Below the pieces are notes generated by a model, which was not told the origin of the DNA, did not search any database, and was given only the letters and a program-made list of their open reading frames with translations. This document shows, piece after piece, positions 7,465 to 13,683 of a DNA stretch of 27,321 nucleotides. This stretch comes from SICU01 sp964408235 (lineage in GTDB: Archaea > Nanobdellota > Nanobdellia > Pacearchaeales > GW2011-AR1), in assembly GCA_964408235.1 (NCBI GenBank), contig CAYOYN010000009.1, forward strand, positions 1 through 27,321, in the 5' to 3' direction. Numbering within the stretch: the stretch's first letter is position 1; each line of letters opens with the position of its first letter. The position numbers and the translations under genes are program-made.

Positions 7465-7833
7465 ATGAGGATTTATGTTTCCCATAAAGGGAAAAGAATT
7501 TCTATAGAGGTTTTAAAGACAGGATTTATTAGAAAGGGTTTAGGTTTGACTTTTAGGACAAAGAATACAGAAAATTTACTTTTTGATTTCAATAGACCGG
7601 TTACATGGCAAGGGAATTTGACTTCTTTTTTCGTTTTTTTTCCTTTTTTGACATTATGGCTTGATAAAAAAGATAAAGTTTTAGATTTTAAAGTAATTAA
7701 TCCATTTGTCTTTTCTATTAGTCAAAAAAAGAAATTTTACAAAATAATTGAAATTCCTTTGAATAAAGCCAATTTTACTCTCGTAAAAAATTTTTTTAGT
7801 CCAAAAGATTTGAAAAGGTACTATCGACGGTAA
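7465..7833 (+). CDS. DUF192-like protein
   Basis: A 122-residue basic, Phe-rich protein. Landmarks fit the DUF192 (COG1430) fold: a GLGLTFRTKNTENLLFDF stretch (family GLMFR then LFxF), followed by TSFFVFFPFLTLWLDKKDKV (family FWMxxTxxPLDxxFLD) and an INPFVFSIS...YKIIEIPLNK end (family PxxxYVLExPAG). Archaeal and bacterial DUF192 proteins are of unknown biochemical function; many are exported, but I see no signal peptide here. The tail LKRYYRR is basic. It follows the coiled-coil gene by 4 nt, so it is probably co-transcribed. Its stop codon lies within the left arm of an inverted repeat (7825-7833). Confidence 0.6.
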   Translation: MRIYVSHKGKRISIEVLKTGFIRKGLGLTFRTKNTENLLFDFNRPVTWQGNLTSFFVFFPFLTLWLDKKDKVLDFKVINPFVFSISQKKKFYKIIEIPLNKANFTLVKNFFSPKDLKRYYRR

Positions 7834-7861
7834 TTTATTCATTAAGTTCGTTTTACCGTCG
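7825..7861 (+). repeat. Inverted repeat around the end of the DUF192-like gene
   Basis: CGACGGTAA (7825-7833) and TTACCGTCG (7853-7861) are perfect 9-bp arms around a 19-nt loop. The right arm itself sits in a short palindrome-like TACCGTCGGTA. It could be a transcription-end hairpin for the 7170-7833 operon or an operator for the next promoter (TATA 7875). No T tract follows directly, which weakens the terminator reading. Confidence 0.5.
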
Positions 7862-7874
7862 GTAAATACAAACA

Positions 7875-7884
7875 TTTAAATATA
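7875..7884 (+). promoter_or_regulatory. TATA box for the 41-residue gene
   Basis: TTTAAATATA lies 42 nt before ATG 7917. Transcription would start near 7900-7905, leaving a leader of roughly 12-17 nt that contains the Shine-Dalgarno sequence. Confidence 0.6.
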
Positions 7885-7905
7885 AGTCATGATTTCATGT
7901 ATATG

Positions 7906-7912
7906 AAGGAGG
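7906..7912 (+). promoter_or_regulatory. Strong Shine-Dalgarno sequence for the 41-residue gene
   Basis: AAGGAGG with a 4-nt spacer before ATG 7917. It is among the strongest ribosome-binding sites in the window and unusual here, because most monocistronic genes look leaderless. Confidence 0.75.
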
Positions 7913-7916
7913 TTTA

Positions 7917-8042
7917 ATGGGAAAAGTTATTGCAAAGAACGTCGTTAAGCGCCAACACGGTTATCTTTACTATGTTGATGCGCACGGAAACGTTTGTGAG
8001 GCTAAAATGTCTCGCGGCGGGAGAAAGAAGAAGAAAAAGTAA
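7917..8042 (+). CDS. 41-residue basic protein, probably highly expressed
   Basis: This short frame reads MGKVIAKNVVKRQHGYLYYV, continues DAHGNVCEAKMSRGG, and ends in a run of Arg/Lys (RKKKKK). It is supported as a real gene by a TATA box at 7875, AAGGAGG 4 nt before the ATG, and a hairpin-plus-T-tract terminator starting over its last codons. Its codons also end in C or G far more often than its neighbours' (AAC, GTC, CGC, CAC, GCG, GGC), as in highly expressed genes. The first ~30 residues look like a small beta hairpin (GYLYYVDAHGNV), and the basic tail suggests binding to nucleic acid or the ribosome (inference). I do not recognise a named family. Confidence 0.75.
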   Translation: MGKVIAKNVVKRQHGYLYYVDAHGNVCEAKMSRGGRKKKKK

Positions 8043-8083
8043 CTAGTTAGTTACTTTTATTTTTTTGATTTTTTATTTTTTTG
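8035..8083 (+). terminator. Hairpin and T-tract terminator
   Basis: An 11-bp perfect stem AAAAGTAACTA / TAGTTACTTTT (8035-8045 and 8048-8058, 2-nt apex, so the tip must open somewhat) overlaps the stop codon of the 41-residue gene. It is followed by three T tracts to about 8087. T tracts are the usual archaeal termination signal; the added stem resembles a bacterial intrinsic terminator. It separates this gene from kae1. Confidence 0.7.
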
Positions 8084-8095
8084 ATTTTGGATAGG

Positions 8096-8106
8096 TTTTT
8101 AATTTA
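8096..8106 (+). promoter_or_regulatory. TATA box for kae1
   Basis: TTTTTAATTTA lies 29 nt before ATG 8125, at leaderless spacing. Confidence 0.5.
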
Positions 8107-8124
8107 GTTTTTTATAGTATTTTC

Positions 8125-9093
8125 ATGATTGTTGGTATTGAAACTACTGCTCATACATTTGGAGTTGGAGTTGTTTCTAAGGGCAAGGTTCTAGCAAATG
8201 TGAAGGATATGTATAAGCCATTGAGTGGAGGAATAATTCCTAATAAAAGTGCAGAACATCATAAACTTGTTGCTCATACTATTTGGGATGAAGCTTTAAG
8301 CAAGGCAGGATGTTCTGATTCAGATATAGAAGCTATCGCGGTTTCTAATGCTCCAGGGCTCGCTCCTTGTTTACATGCTGGCTTGAATTTTGCAAGGGAG
8401 AAAGCTAAACTCTTAGGAGTTCCATTGATTCCTGTTAATCATTGTATTGCTCACTTGGAAATAGGTCAAAGTGTTGGTGCTCGCGATCCTGTTTTATTAT
8501 ACGCTTCAGGGGCTAACACTCAAGTAATTGCTTATAGTAGCGGAAAATATAGGGTTTTTGGAGAGACTTTAGACTTAGGAGTTGGAAATTTTATAGATAC
8601 TTTTGGTAGATATGTGGGCATTCCATTTCCTGCCGGGCCAATTCTTGAAGGAAAGGCTAAGAACGGTAAATATCTAGAATTGCCTTATTCTATTAAGGGG
8701 ATGGATGTTTCGTTCTCAGGAATGCAGACAAAAATGAAACAACTTTATGATAAGGGTATTAGTGTAGAAGATCTAGCATTCTCTATGCAAGAGACTGCAT
8801 TTGCGATGCTTGTTGAAGCTGCCGAACGCGCACTTGCACATACAGGTAAAAAAGAACTAGTTTTGGGAGGAGGTGTTGCTTGTAACTCAAGACTCCAAGA
8901 AATGTGTCGTTTGATGTGTGAAGAAAGAGGTGCTAAAATGTTTTGTCCAGCACGAGAGTTTTTAGTGGATAACGGGGGCATGATAGCCTATACAGGAGAA
9001 ATATTATTTAATGCAGGAATTAAAAAAAACCCTGACGATGTCGAAATTGATTCTCGCGAAAGAACGGATCAAGTTATAGTAAAATGGAAGTAG
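8125..9093 (+). CDS. kae1: Kae1, catalytic subunit of KEOPS (tRNA t6A synthesis)
   Basis: A 322-residue ASKHA-fold protein of the Kae1/TsaD family. In KEOPS it transfers threonylcarbamoyl from threonylcarbamoyl-AMP to A37 of ANN-decoding tRNAs. Visible features are N-terminal GIETTAHTFGVGVV, the metal-binding pair H106 and H110 in NHCIAHLE, ASGANTQ, DVSFSGMQTKMK, the nucleotide loop GGGVACNSRL and D282 in FLVDNGGMIAYTG, which completes the metal site. Length is typical of stand-alone archaeal Kae1. There is no fused Bud32 kinase domain as found in several archaea, and no Bud32, Cgi121 or Pcc1 gene in the window. One deviation: the usual PGGPxIE loop reads PAGPILE. The gene is leaderless, with its 3' end overlapping the HTTM gene by 10 nt. 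Confidence 0.96.
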   Translation: MIVGIETTAHTFGVGVVSKGKVLANVKDMYKPLSGGIIPNKSAEHHKLVAHTIWDEALSKAGCSDSDIEAIAVSNAPGLAPCLHAGLNFAREKAKLLGVPLIPVNHCIAHLEIGQSVGARDPVLLYASGANTQVIAYSSGKYRVFGETLDLGVGNFIDTFGRYVGIPFPAGPILEGKAKNGKYLELPYSIKGMDVSFSGMQTKMKQLYDKGISVEDLAFSMQETAFAMLVEAAERALAHTGKKELVLGGGVACNSRLQEMCRLMCEERGAKMFCPAREFLVDNGGMIAYTGEILFNAGIKKNPDDVEIDSRERTDQVIVKWK

Positions 9094-10508
9094 CTAGGTT
9101 GAAGGAATTGTTTAGCATAGATCCAAGAGCGTTATCTATTTTTAGAATATTTATTGCGATAATTTTATTTTTTGATTTATTTGTAAGAAGTTTTTCTTTA
9201 ACTGCCCATTATACTGATTTTGGAACTCTTCCTTTATCTTTTTATTTTGAAAGATATATTGATACTGGTTGGATTTCAATACACCTATACAATGGCAGTC
9301 TTATCTATCAAAGTTTACTTTTTGGGATATCTTTTATTTTTGCAGTTTCTTTATTTTTAGGTTATAAGACTAAAATTAGTACTATTGCTTCATGGTTTTT
9401 ACTTATATCTCTTCATTCTAGAAATCCTACAATTCTCCAAGGAGGAGATGTTATGTTGCGCGTTTTATTATTTTGGGCAATGTTTTTACCTTTAAATTTA
9501 AGGTATTCTCTAGACTCTAAATTTGGAAAAATAAATAAAAATAATAAAAAGCTTTATTCATTTGGTACTGCCGGAATATTGTTACAGGTCGCATTTGTTT
9601 ATTTCTTTTCTGCTCTAACTAAAACTGGGAATGATTGGTATCCTGATGGTACTGCAATTTATTATGCCTTGCAATTAGATCAATTTGCTACTCACCTTGG
9701 AAAATTTCTATTAAACTTTCCCGATTTACTTTCCGCAATGACCTATTTTGTTTATTTTCTTGAGTTGATAGGGCCTATTTTATTATTTTCTCCAATATTT
9801 TTTAAACAATTTAGATTGGCTTCAAGTTTTTCATTTTTTGCAGTTTTAATTGGAATGGCTTTATGTATGAGGCTCGGGCATTTTCCATTTATAGGCATTG
9901 CTGCTTTTACTCTATTTTTGCCCGGATTCTTTTTTGATTATTTGTCTAATAAAATTAAATTTTTGAGAGTTGACGGTAAGTATGAAATCATTGAACCTAA
10001 AAAAGATGATAGTTATCTTAGAGCTATTAATCTAATTGCTTTATTTTTTATAATCTATATTTTTTTATGGAATATTCAAACTCTTGGAAAGTATAATTCA
10101 GTACCTGATGGATTAGAGTTTATTGCAAATAAGGTAAGGGTTGATCAATATTGGAATATGTTTTCTCCTTATCCATTGAAAGAAGATGGATGGTATATTA
10201 TTGAAGGAAGTCTTTCAAATGGAGAGACTATCGATTTAATGACTGGAAAAGAGGTTACTTATGATAAGCCAGAACACGTTGCTTCCATGTATAAGGGAGA
10301 AAGATGGAGGAAATATTTAATGAATTCCTGGGATAAGAGTTATTCTACTCATAGGCCATATTATCTAAGGTATTTATGCTATGATTGGAATAAGGATAAT
10401 GTAGTTCAAATAGAGCATATTAAAATGGAATTTATGTTAGAAGTTACAGGCCCAGATTATAAGATTTCACCTGTTGAAAAAGTATTAATTGAAGAAATTG
10501 ATTGTTAG
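9084..10508 (+). CDS. HTTM-domain membrane protein
   Basis: The 474-residue product belongs to the HTTM family, related to the membrane part of vitamin K-dependent gamma-carboxylase. Family landmarks are near the start, SIDPRALSIFRI; then HYTDFGTLPLSFYFE; the histidine-containing SLHSRNPTILQGGDVMLRVL loop, with FWAMFLPL after it; and, after several more helices, QYWNMFSPYPLKEDGWY. About eight hydrophobic segments span residues 15-335, followed by a soluble C-terminal domain (about 340-474). The family occurs mainly in bacteria and its substrate is generally unknown. Carboxylase activity should not be assumed. It overlaps kae1 by 10 nt, so it is co-transcribed with it, but no functional link is known to me. 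Acquisition from bacteria is inferred. Confidence 0.85.
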   Translation: MEVARLKELFSIDPRALSIFRIFIAIILFFDLFVRSFSLTAHYTDFGTLPLSFYFERYIDTGWISIHLYNGSLIYQSLLFGISFIFAVSLFLGYKTKISTIASWFLLISLHSRNPTILQGGDVMLRVLLFWAMFLPLNLRYSLDSKFGKINKNNKKLYSFGTAGILLQVAFVYFFSALTKTGNDWYPDGTAIYYALQLDQFATHLGKFLLNFPDLLSAMTYFVYFLELIGPILLFSPIFFKQFRLASSFSFFAVLIGMALCMRLGHFPFIGIAAFTLFLPGFFFDYLSNKIKFLRVDGKYEIIEPKKDDSYLRAINLIALFFIIYIFLWNIQTLGKYNSVPDGLEFIANKVRVDQYWNMFSPYPLKEDGWYIIEGSLSNGETIDLMTGKEVTYDKPEHVASMYKGERWRKYLMNSWDKSYSTHRPYYLRYLCYDWNKDNVVQIEHIKMEFMLEVTGPDYKISPVEKVLIEEIDC

Positions 10509-10554
10509 TAATGATTTATTCAATATCTTATAGGGCATGAACTTTAGGATAAAG

Positions 10555-10562
10555 TTTATATA
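10555..10562 (+). promoter_or_regulatory. TATA box for the rpl7ae operon
   Basis: TTTATATA predicts a transcription start near 10583-10588, 40-45 nt before the rpl7ae ATG. This operon therefore has a true leader, unlike most first genes in the window. Confidence 0.65.
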
Positions 10563-10584
10563 CTCACATTTTTACCCTTCTTTA

Positions 10585-10618
10585 GCCAATGACTTATGAG
10601 GCATACTCTTTATTGGCT
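10585..10618 (+). promoter_or_regulatory. Structured rpl7ae leader with kink-turn-like element
   Basis: 10585-10602 reads GCC-AAU-GA-CUUAU-GA-GGC: a 3-bp stem, a 3-nt bulge ending in U, and two GA steps able to form tandem sheared G-A pairs, which is the core pattern L7Ae recognises. The non-canonical stem is missing and replaced by a 5-nt loop. An alternative hairpin pairs AGCCAAU (10584-10590) with AUUGGCU (10612-10618), so the two folds exclude each other. Autoregulation of L7Ae through a leader kink-turn is known in other archaea; its presence here is inference. Confidence 0.4.
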
Positions 10619-10621
10619 TAA
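10589..10621 (+). CDS. Possible 10-residue leader peptide upstream of rpl7ae
   Basis: ATG 10589 opens a 10-codon frame (MTYEAYSLLA) ending at TAA 10619-10621, 6 nt before the rpl7ae start and in the same frame. With the TATA box at 10555, the mRNA could begin almost at this ATG, so leaderless translation is plausible. It overlaps the kink-turn-like element. It may be a regulatory uORF or chance. Confidence 0.3.
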   Translation: MTYEAYSLLA

Positions 10622-10627
10622 ACAAAA

Positions 10628-10942
10628 ATGGATTACTACAGCATAATCGAAAAGGCAAGAAAGACTGGAAAAGTCGACAAAGGAACTAACGAAGTTACCA
10701 AGGCTATCGAGAGAGGCGTTGCTAAAGCAGTATTTTATGCAGCTGATGTTTCTCCTAAGGAAATTGTAGCTCACTTGGCAGTTATCTCTAAAGAGAAAAA
10801 TATCCCTTGTTTTGAAGTGGATTCTAAGCAGAAATTAGGTGTTGCGGTAGGAATTCCTGTCTCTACAAGTGCTGTTGCAATAATTGAAGCAGGCGAAGCA
10901 GATAAAGAAATACAAGCATTACACAAATCTAGAGGTAATTAA
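10628..10942 (+). CDS. rpl7ae: Ribosomal protein L7Ae
   Basis: A 104-residue L7Ae/L30e-fold protein. It binds kink-turns in 23S rRNA and is also a core subunit of box C/D and H/ACA guide RNPs and of archaeal RNase P. Diagnostic stretches are DKGTNEVTKAIERGVAKAVF, which holds the RNA-contacting NE and K residues, then AADVSPKEIVAHL, FEVDSKQKLGVAVGIPV. It is shorter than typical archaeal homologues (about 115-125) at the N-terminus. It starts a conserved archaeal gene string (L7Ae-S28e-L24e) with a 2-nt gap to S28e. No Shine-Dalgarno sequence is visible before its ATG. Confidence 0.96.
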   Translation: MDYYSIIEKARKTGKVDKGTNEVTKAIERGVAKAVFYAADVSPKEIVAHLAVISKEKNIPCFEVDSKQKLGVAVGIPVSTSAVAIIEAGEADKEIQALHKSRGN

Positions 10943-10944
10943 TC

Positions 10945-11247
10945 ATGGGTGGAAACAAACCTAGGCCTATGAAGGATAATTCTAATCAAAGTGGTCCATC
11001 TCAAACCCCTAGTAAAATTTCTAATGAACAACCAGTTAAAGCAGTTATTCAAAAGTTAATTTTAAGAACTGGAGCTAGAGGAGAAATTACTCAAGTTGAA
11101 TGTAAGGTTTTGGAAGGTAAAAATAATGGAAAAGAAATGAGAAGAAATGTTAAGGGACCTGTTAGACTTGGAGATTTAATCACATTAAGAGAAACTGAAA
11201 TTGAAGCACGTAGAGTTAAGGGTGCAACAAAAGGAGCACATTCTTAA
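10945..11247 (+). CDS. rps28e: Ribosomal protein S28e with N-terminal extension
   Basis: The C-terminal ~65 residues are S28e, a small OB-fold 30S protein near the mRNA exit: RTGARGEITQVECKVLEGK, then RRNVKGPVRLGDLITLRETE and the family-typical EARR. The usual archaeal protein is about 70 residues; here about 33 extra, polar Pro/Ser/Asn/Gln-rich residues precede it (MGGNKPRPMKDNSNQSGPSQ). GAGGT at 10932-10936, 8 nt before ATG 10945, supports this start, and no later Met gives a standard-length protein. The extension looks disordered. The gene ends 1 nt before L24e. Confidence 0.93.
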   Translation: MGGNKPRPMKDNSNQSGPSQTPSKISNEQPVKAVIQKLILRTGARGEITQVECKVLEGKNNGKEMRRNVKGPVRLGDLITLRETEIEARRVKGATKGAHS

Positions 11248-11248
11248 G

Positions 11249-11452
11249 ATGGCTTTAGCAAAATGCACATTTTGTGGTAAGGAACAGGAAGATTTCAAAG
11301 GTACATATTTGTTAAAGAATGATGGAAGTACAAATTATTTCTGTTCAAGTAAGTGTCAAAAGAGCGTATTGAAGCTTAAGAGAGACAGAAAAAGAGTTAG
11401 TTGGACTGAAGCTTATAGAAATATGCATAAGGGTTCTAATAAAAAGGCTTAA
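11249..11452 (+). CDS. rpl24e: Ribosomal protein L24e
   Basis: 67 residues with the L24e zinc ribbon: C6-x2-C9 in KCTFCGKE and C32-x3-C36 in FCSSKCQKS, followed by the basic helix LKRDRKRVSWTEAYR. The start at ATG 11249 directly follows the S28e stop; longer in-frame starts would run back into S28e. In many archaea this cluster continues with ndk and the IF2 gene. Here it ends and gyrB follows from its own promoter. Confidence 0.96.
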   Translation: MALAKCTFCGKEQEDFKGTYLLKNDGSTNYFCSSKCQKSVLKLKRDRKRVSWTEAYRNMHKGSNKKA

Positions 11453-11513
11453 ATTTACAATTTTAATTAGCATTAATTTGTCGTCGATAAAATAGCGATT
11501 TTGTGCATAAAGG

Positions 11514-11521
11514 TTTATAAA
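11514..11521 (+). promoter_or_regulatory. TATA box for the gyrB operon
   Basis: TTTATAAA lies 32 nt before ATG 11546, which predicts a near-leaderless mRNA. The same strand carries a short direct repeat, ATAAAGG, on either side of its first half (11507-11513 and 11517-11523). Confidence 0.6.
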
Positions 11522-11545
11522 GGTCTTTTTCTATTTTCATAAGTT

Positions 11546-13435
11546 ATGGCTGAAAAGGGTTATACAGGTGAAAATATCAAGGTTCTTGAGGGCCTTGAAG
11601 GCGTTAGGCTTAGGCCTGCTATGTATATTGGTAGCACTAGTAAGTATGGTTTGCATAAACTAGTGGATGAAATAGTTGACAACTCAGTTGACGAAGCTAT
11701 GGCTGGATATGCTGATACTATTGATGTTACTCTAAATGCAGATGGTAGTGTTACAGTTGATGATAATGGTCGTGGAATACCGGTTGATTTACATCCAGTT
11801 TACAAAATCCCTACAGTTGAAGTTGTAATTACGAAACTTCACGCTGGAGGTAAATTCGATAAAGGCACTTACAAGATTTCTGGAGGATTGCACGGAGTAG
11901 GTATTAGCGTAGTTGCTGCTTTATCTAAAGCTTTCAAGGTTGTAATTAAGAGAGATGGAAAAATATATCAGCAAGAATATGAAATTGGTAAACCTCTTTA
12001 CAAATTAAAAACAATTGGAGATTGTGATAAAAAGCAAAATGGGACTTCGATTACATTTACCCCTGATGAAACTATATTTTCAACTACTAAATTTGATTTT
12101 TCTGTTCTTGAGACTAGATTTAGAGAGATTGCATTCTTGAATAAAGGTGTTAAGATTTCTTTGACTGATAAGATTACTAATAAAAAAGAAGTGTTTAGTG
12201 CGGAAGGTGGATTAATTGATTTTGTTAAATGGGTAAATAGAACTAGAAATGCATTACACTCCAAACCTGTTTATTATATGAAAGAACAAGATAAGATGTT
12301 CGTTGAATGTGCTTTCCAGTATAATGATGGATATCAAGAAAATGTTTTGAGTTTTGTAAATACAATTAACACTATCGAAGGGGGAACTCACGTTGCTGGA
12401 TTTAAGACTGCTCTAACTCGTGCAATTAACGATTATGGTAACAAAAATAAAATGCTTAAAGATGGAAATGTTACTGGAGACGACGTTCGTGAAGGTTTGA
12501 CTGCTATTATTTCTGTTAAAGTTCCTGAGCCTCAGTTTGAAGGTCAGACTAAAACAAAATTAGGAAATAATGATGTTAAGGGGATAGTTGATTCTGTTTC
12601 TATGGTTGCTATGGCAGAATTCTTTGAAGAGAATCCTCAAGTTGCTAGAAAGATTGTAGAAAAAGCAGTTGAAGGTCAGAAGGCTAGGAATGCAGCTAAG
12701 AAGGCTAAAGAATTAGTTAGAAGAAAGAATGCCTTTTCAGTTGGAGGTTTACCTGGAAAACTTGCAGATTGTTCTTCAAACAAAACTGAAGAAACTGAAT
12801 TGTATTTAGTGGAGGGAGATTCTGCTGGAGGTTCTGCTAAACAAGCTAGAAATAAAGAATTCCAAGCTATCTTGCCGCTTAAAGGTAAAATATTGAATGT
12901 TGAGAAAGCCCAACCTGTAAAAGTATTATCTAATGAAGAAATTGCTAATTTAATTACAGCAGTTGGAGCAGGAATTACCGAACAATTTGATCATACTAAG
13001 ATGAGATATGCTAAAGTGATTATAATGACTGATGCTGATGTAGATGGAGCACACATTAGAACTTTACTTCTTACTTTCTTCTTTAGATTCATGCGTAAGC
13101 TGATAGAAGAAGGTAAAATCTATATTGCAGTTTCACCTCTTTACAGAGTTAGAAAACGTGGAGATCATTATGTTTATTCCGATAAAGAATTAAAGGAATT
13201 GCTTAGTAAATTAGGTGCTAATACTGATGTACAGAGATTCAAAGGATTAGGAGAAATGAATCCTGAACAGTTATGGGAAACAACTATGAACCCTAAGACA
13301 AGGATGTTAAAGAAAGTTACAATTGAAGATGGAACTCGTGCTGATGAAGTATTCTCTAAATTGATGGGAGATGAAGTAGAGCATCGTAAGATATTCATTG
13401 CAGAAAGAGCGAATGAGGCGCAAATTGATATTTAA
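11546..13435 (+). CDS. gyrB: DNA gyrase subunit B
   Basis: 629 residues, full length for GyrB without the large insertion of enterobacterial proteins. The GHKL ATPase has E42 (general base) and N46 in VDEIVDNSVDEA, D73 with GRG in DDNGRGIP, KLHAGGKFDK, and GGLHGVG at 113-119. The TOPRIM domain has E423 in YLVEGDSAGGSAKQARN and D496/D498/D500 in MTDADVDGAHIRTLLL. The C-terminal FKGLGEMNPEQLWETTMNP is also present. With GyrA it forms an A2B2 enzyme that introduces negative supercoils using ATP. It is bacterial in type; archaeal gyrases are held to descend from transfer from bacteria. It is first gene of a three-gene operon with gyrA. Confidence 0.98.
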   Translation: MAEKGYTGENIKVLEGLEGVRLRPAMYIGSTSKYGLHKLVDEIVDNSVDEAMAGYADTIDVTLNADGSVTVDDNGRGIPVDLHPVYKIPTVEVVITKLHAGGKFDKGTYKISGGLHGVGISVVAALSKAFKVVIKRDGKIYQQEYEIGKPLYKLKTIGDCDKKQNGTSITFTPDETIFSTTKFDFSVLETRFREIAFLNKGVKISLTDKITNKKEVFSAEGGLIDFVKWVNRTRNALHSKPVYYMKEQDKMFVECAFQYNDGYQENVLSFVNTINTIEGGTHVAGFKTALTRAINDYGNKNKMLKDGNVTGDDVREGLTAIISVKVPEPQFEGQTKTKLGNNDVKGIVDSVSMVAMAEFFEENPQVARKIVEKAVEGQKARNAAKKAKELVRRKNAFSVGGLPGKLADCSSNKTEETELYLVEGDSAGGSAKQARNKEFQAILPLKGKILNVEKAQPVKVLSNEEIANLITAVGAGITEQFDHTKMRYAKVIIMTDADVDGAHIRTLLLTFFFRFMRKLIEEGKIYIAVSPLYRVRKRGDHYVYSDKELKELLSKLGANTDVQRFKGLGEMNPEQLWETTMNPKTRMLKKVTIEDGTRADEVFSKLMGDEVEHRKIFIAERANEAQIDI

Positions 13436-13458
13436 TACAATGGAGGTACAACTATAAT

Positions 13459-13683
13459 ATGGCAGAAGAAAATGAAGAGATAGAAGTTATTGACGTTACT
13501 CTTAGCGAGGATGAGATCGATGAGATGATTGCTCACCTTATGGAACTTAAAGAGCATAAAACTAATGTTCAGTTTCCACTTGCTTCTGACCTTGATTTAA
13601 GCGTTACATTTACTAATGAAGAGGCAGAACATGAAGAAGAACATGTTGAGTCAGATAAGCAAATGAGCGAGGTTAAACAATAA
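13459..13683 (+). CDS. Small acidic protein between gyrB and gyrA
   Basis: 74 residues with 24 Asp/Glu, 4 Lys and no Arg (net about -20 without His). A central segment (about 10-52) looks folded: helix LSEDEIDEMIAHLMELKEHK, then beta-like NVQFPLASDLDLSVTF. It is flanked by acidic, probably disordered ends. TGGAGGT lies 11 nt upstream. The stop overlaps the gyrA start (TAATG), so translation is coupled and the ratio to GyrA probably matters. The first five residues (MAEEN) match the GyrA start. I know no family; gyrase regulator, DNA mimic or subunit are hypotheses from position and charge. Confidence 0.8.
   Translation: MAEENEEIEVIDVTLSEDEIDEMIAHLMELKEHKTNVQFPLASDLDLSVTFTNEEAEHEEEHVESDKQMSEVKQ

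Noticed and set aside
11201..11248. Longer N-terminus for L24e overlapping S28e
   Set aside because: L24e proteins start directly before the first zinc-ribbon cysteines; ATG 11249 gives the family length and follows the S28e stop.
7141..11500. Recurring TTGTCGTTGAT / TTGTCGTCGATAA / TTGTCGATAA strings (near 7147, 11478 and 26923)
   Set aside because: Three loose matches at different positions relative to promoters; too short and variable to call a regulatory element.
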